DNA of 9,210 nucleotides from an uncultured Paraprevotella sp. (lineage in GTDB: Bacteria; Bacteroidota; Bacteroidia; Bacteroidales; Bacteroidaceae). The notes under the pieces were generated by a model. It did no database searches. It worked only from the letters and a program-made list of their open reading frames with translations, and was not told the DNA's origin. Each line of letters starts with the position of its first letter. Position 1 is the stretch's first letter. The stretch is taken from assembly GCA_900766785.1 (NCBI GenBank), contig CAAFWT010000042.1, positions 1 to 9,210 on the forward strand. Direction: 5' to 3'. The position numbers were made by a program, and so were the translations under genes. Shown in pieces: positions 8,101-9,210 of the stretch.

Positions 8101-9048
8101 GGGAACGGTGGAAGTGTTTTCATTCGAATAGGTCAGTTCGCCTAAAGGAGTTCCATCACAACGAACTTCACCTACGGCATACACCTGCTTGCTGCTGGGG
8201 AAGGGAACAGGCATATCATCAGTGCCCAAAGTCTGGTACCAGTTGATGTTGCTCTGGTCGCCATTCAGCAAATAACACATCTCACCGCTCTTGAGCAGTT
8301 CGGGAGTGGTAAAATGCTGATCGGGATACTCTGTGCATATTTCATTATCTGTAATCCATACGTTGGTGTTGACTGTCCTTCCATGAGGGAAACAGAGATA
8401 GTCAGCTGTAGATGCCTCAGAGATGTCACCCACCATCACAGAATTGGTGATGGTGCTGGCGCCACTTGCCCATCCGATGAAACCGGCTATGCCAGTGGCA
8501 TTGGGGGCAGAAATCTTACCGGCAAAGGTACAGTTGGTAATGTTCACAACCTGTTTGGCATAACCTACGAAACCACCAATGGAAGCATCGCCGCCTATGG
8601 GGCTTGTGATTTCGGCCACACTCACACAGTTGTCAAACGAGGCACCTGCTGTCCATACCGTGAAAGCAAAGGTGGCAGAGTTCTTGACTGCTGCAGTGAT
8701 ATTACCCCCAACGATGAGGTTCTTCACATGACCGCCAAAATTGTAGAACAGTGCATTGGCTGTGGTAGTACCCGTCAGGTTCACGTTGATGGTGTGACCA
8801 GCTCCGTCAAATGTTCCGGAATACGCACTGCCGGTGGGACAAAGCATGAAATCTACATCATCGATGTCGGCTGTCAGTACAACATCCTTGCTGTAGTACT
8901 CTGCCAACTCGGTGAAAGCCTTCAGGTCGGCCTTTGAGCCAATCAGATAGGCACCATTCTCGTTTGTCTGCAGGTCATGTGCCCATACAGACATTCCAAC
9001 GAGACCTATGAGACCCGTCAGAAGCATTGAGAAAAGTCGTTTTTTCAT
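2119..9048 (-). CDS. Giant secreted modular surface protein with beta-helix, jelly-roll and SusE/F-like units and a T9SS-like tail (2309 aa)
   Basis: Residues 1-23 are a Sec signal peptide (KKR, hydrophobic core, SVWA cleavage) without a lipobox. Three beta-helix modules follow (about 25-330, 331-663, 664-983). Each has an opening (L..F)-LTADID-(Y/F)xGxFDGxGHxI block, GLUG-like rungs (NCxNxGxIxG, GGFVGY) and a closing cap with CYLLNG, WYQ, CDG, YSN and H-x6-C-x2-C. Then come jelly-roll 1 (994-1170), a helical acidic segment (1171-1325), jelly-roll 2 (1328-1534) and a second helical segment (1535-1668). Two SusE/SusF-like beta-sandwiches span 1671-1788 and 1793-1927 (NGTYDITLNLEDMTVDL; AGKYMIEFDMNHSTL). 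A fourth GLUG beta-helix lies at 1930-2165. The tail at 2267-2309 (VVTVFNMAGQVLF, SGLYLIKG, MKVSIK) resembles the type A type IX secretion sorting domain. The likely location is the cell surface; glycan binding or adhesion is inferred. No catalytic domain is seen. The ATG at 9048 is supported by the signal peptide and an A-rich leader without Shine-Dalgarno. Confidence 0.96.
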   Translation of the reverse strand: MKKRLFSMLLTGLIGLVGMSVWAHDLQTNENGAYLIGSKADLKAFTELAEYYSKDVVLTADIDDVDFMLCPTGSAYSGTFDGAGHTINVNLTGTTTANALFYNFGGHVKNLIVGGNITAAVKNSATFAFTVWTAGASFDNCVSVAEITSPIGGDASIGGFVGYAKQVVNITNCTFAGKISAPNATGIAGFIGWASGASTITNSVMVGDISEASTADYLCFPHGRTVNTNVWITDNEICTEYPDQHFTTPELLKSGEMCYLLNGDQSNINWYQTLGTDDMPVPFPSSKQVYAVGEVRCDGTPLGELTYSNENTSTVPKHNDVDGHCTVCGNIITDHILPNADGYLELRTVADVEWFSSMVNEAHQLTIKGMLMNDIDYQGIENAHTPIGPNTTYKFNGEFDGQGHRIKNMVLDLDQNVVGFFGAVRGGTVIRNLIIDASCSISGNSQVGALIGLVQTDAATPLLVENCVNEASVTGTGSTSGIIGSGTSAYPAIQLVNCLNSGDITGAPATAFCSWINRSGSSVTGCLNTGNIIGADNCGNKFGGALTPLIRYEPGTLTMTNTFDIVPMEESCQGLYQDWVTDNPYEEGELCYLLNGNQQNIAWYQRIGTDPLPVPYYIEGGHVYLNGAKNCDGTPLGTATYSNSETDQIPPHEYKNGFCVNCSAPQDDFAPVEDGFYMLSTPAHLWWFCRQVSEFGHFDWNAKMTADLNMSAFCEQFVPAGSSTHPYRGHFDGQGHQISNLVVTSDVKFFGLFGQLGTGAVIENLLLDESCILYGTDCVALVGGTDQVSGEVILRNLGNKGNVYASGQQAAGIFGGNSGSKTALVIENCFSTGVIEGSTQSAALVAWAGSNGIKVSNCWSCSEVVGNDFENMYLVRHANATLTNCYCVYGTQFPSMPFDDIQSGALCYKLNGDQTSVAWYQNLDNGMVDDCPVPFANGHAQVFPKGKIFCDGSVDETTVVYSNNNQTVIPDHEFEDGFCQVCGTEDTGYTGFLPNIINPDYNSNGNNWEGDALSIANGVAQQSKKAFDSYQLVTDLQPGVYKLRVQGFSRAAALTDEVVYGEGLLSDDLLRNSYIYAESDGVRFSRRMMDITAQAQDRKLNGGKDDFELPNQKYVPNSTEAAAVYFAKGKYWNKPLYLAVTADTIRVGIRNSFAQTNNWTVADRWRLEYVGDDEEAYALIAQQIGEEGQDFSEIEAQETLKEEYTSLTESASGLSDKDEILAASDRTSRLPDSIRISVDAYVAFNQAIQKIMDEWNDRHDLIGDASDRLETYLLEEEEPSDVYPQGTYLYIKTYRDLSPAQLSQELLFAQMLYREAVGESLAPGSDATPMIVNPNFNADEEWYGWNCEPSGTGSNWNVHSNLGFLDVYPVAAGYNTAFEASQVIEGLPNGIYELTANAYYRPGADNEGDTEGFDIIPAFLFMNDFDTPVLSIYEDKLDYADAVNGQNCRIDTQNDPDAPHNGEDTGSKDIDTGYGYVPTNAVTASFAFKGGRYLQKAYAVVTDGKLRLGIKNTGNPWHNKNLTMFGGFKLRYQGNDAATIQQILEQYSNRNEKMARQRKDKEYYYYVEHYNNINSLIAQAQSSSNIDEQLSLIGQINEEFKATLRSADIYKQIYDINNFIIDIASGLRDEDTMEQMFRIVDELSDALYFGSYSDEEAQAKIDELMENPLVGGVIYVQGDLYDEESPNGEWPYAQTCTLYPLYQNADGLWTGTVTLQDRSRRIKGQQRAGFYFRRLADIYKCSTVNRNFLTPANTHFELSASGGADIQALNGTYDITLNLEDMTVDLMQKDKYHWDNQVFVTGTVVDKQGTTRRWSNTELIGLQHVGNGVYVGAVDLVYDNANPYCSFGILTCRSTDAMTNGSTVARDSWTESRYGSAEQYLELQSGQKVDSLVRGLDRTWRISPAGKYMIEFDMNHSTLTATLLDTKGRGTQTDPYQIAKMEDLRTMQDRLQKGKTTYFKLMNDFDMNGIGWWPLNNTFFGNSYTEGNDKYVELDGNNHIIRNFTSLPNDYNVYANGFFAVMSGKVKNIGFYNANVAAGNAEAAGVLAGVLGSDTYVDASGVQLPSSVENSYFVGNVSTGLYGGGLAGSQAGTVQIHNVYANVNVVPGSESSTHEGGLLGLARENLTLTNSYAAGEIRGAQAGGIIGAQENGSNSLYQNLVVWNSSITTDLSEPFGSTDAQKEGVLYFADTKLNGDAVGGLSQTELCGTVAAWEGWNNDGTIGNGYPILDWQVTRGDYAKLCGFGDSGTGVQQIVGKGEMAGAFQADEVVTVFNMAGQVLFRGRAADVDVKSGLYLIKGQHHSMKVSIK

Positions 9049-9109
9049 TAAGTTTTAATTTTGGAAAAGTTAATAATTATTTGGTAATGAATCAGTTCTA
9101 TTGTTCAGA

Positions 9110-9210
9110 TTATCTCAGCACCTTTCTGCCTTCTATGATATAGATACCCTTCTGCATGTGCTCCAGGTTTTCCCAGCCCTTGCCCACAGCCACACCTGCC
9201 ATATTATAGA
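9110..9210 (-). CDS. C-terminal end of another secreted protein with a T9SS-like sorting tail (partial)
   Basis: The minus strand reads 32 complete codons plus a TAA stop (9110-9112); the 5' part lies beyond the window. The residues YNMAGVAVGKGWENLEHMQK then GIYIIEGRKVLR follow the pattern (V)YNMAG-x-V ... L-x-KGIYII-x-G-x-KV of Bacteroidota C-terminal sorting domains. They parallel the tail of the downstream giant protein (VFNMAGQVLF ... SGLYLIKG ... KVSIK). The gap to that gene's ATG is 61 bp with no hairpin terminator and only a poor promoter match, so co-transcription is possible. What the rest of the protein does cannot be told. The fragment is too short for most ORF callers, but the motif makes it credible. 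Confidence 0.85.
   Translation of the reverse strand, partial: YNMAGVAVGKGWENLEHMQKGIYIIEGRKVLR

Noticed and set aside
9065..9072. Promoter for the giant gene (TAACTTTT on the minus strand)
   Set aside because: It has one mismatch to TAnnTTTG at the most conserved G, and no TTTG-like -33 box at the proper distance. Transcription from the upstream gene is equally likely.

Overview
This window looks like a Bacteroidota (Bacteroidales) chromosome, most likely Prevotella/Segatella or a close relative. Three things suggest this. There is a very large secreted protein with GLUG/beta-helix modules, jelly-roll modules and a type IX-secretion-like C-terminal tail. There is a good match to the Bacteroides-type -7 promoter element (TAnnTTTG). 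Translation starts lack clear Shine-Dalgarno sequences. The genus is an inference; no marker gene is present. All convincing genes lie on the minus strand.

Layout from left to right: (1) Positions 1-378 are non-coding. They hold a long foldback built around three GGTCGACC palindromes exactly 23 bp apart, then an array of GAAC motifs spaced 10-11 bp apart, then AT-rich sequence with weak hairpins. (2) Positions 379-1971 carry four small minus-strand genes, read in the order yccF-like (two-repeat inner-membrane protein), ygbA-like (Cys-rich, nitrosative-stress family), an FKBP-type peptidyl-prolyl isomerase, and a conserved small protein of unknown function. The first three are tightly packed (24 bp gap, then a 4 bp overlap); the last follows after 97 bp. 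A promoter (-7 box at 1992-1999) sits just upstream of yccF. (3) Positions 2057-2092 hold a strong intrinsic terminator for the large gene. (4) Positions 2119-9048 encode a 2309-residue secreted modular protein. (5) Positions 9110-9210 hold the last 32 codons of another minus-strand gene, cut by the window edge, whose C-terminus has the same type of sorting tail.

The large protein reads, in order: signal peptide; three beta-helix modules, each closed by the same Cys/His-containing cap; two repeats of jelly-roll plus helical segment; two SusE/SusF-like beta-sandwich units; a fourth GLUG-type beta-helix; and a C-terminal sorting domain. No enzymatic domain is recognisable, so surface binding or adhesion is the most reasonable guess. 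The four-gene cluster appears functionally separate: a cytoplasmic and inner-membrane set that may relate to stress, judging only from the ygbA family.
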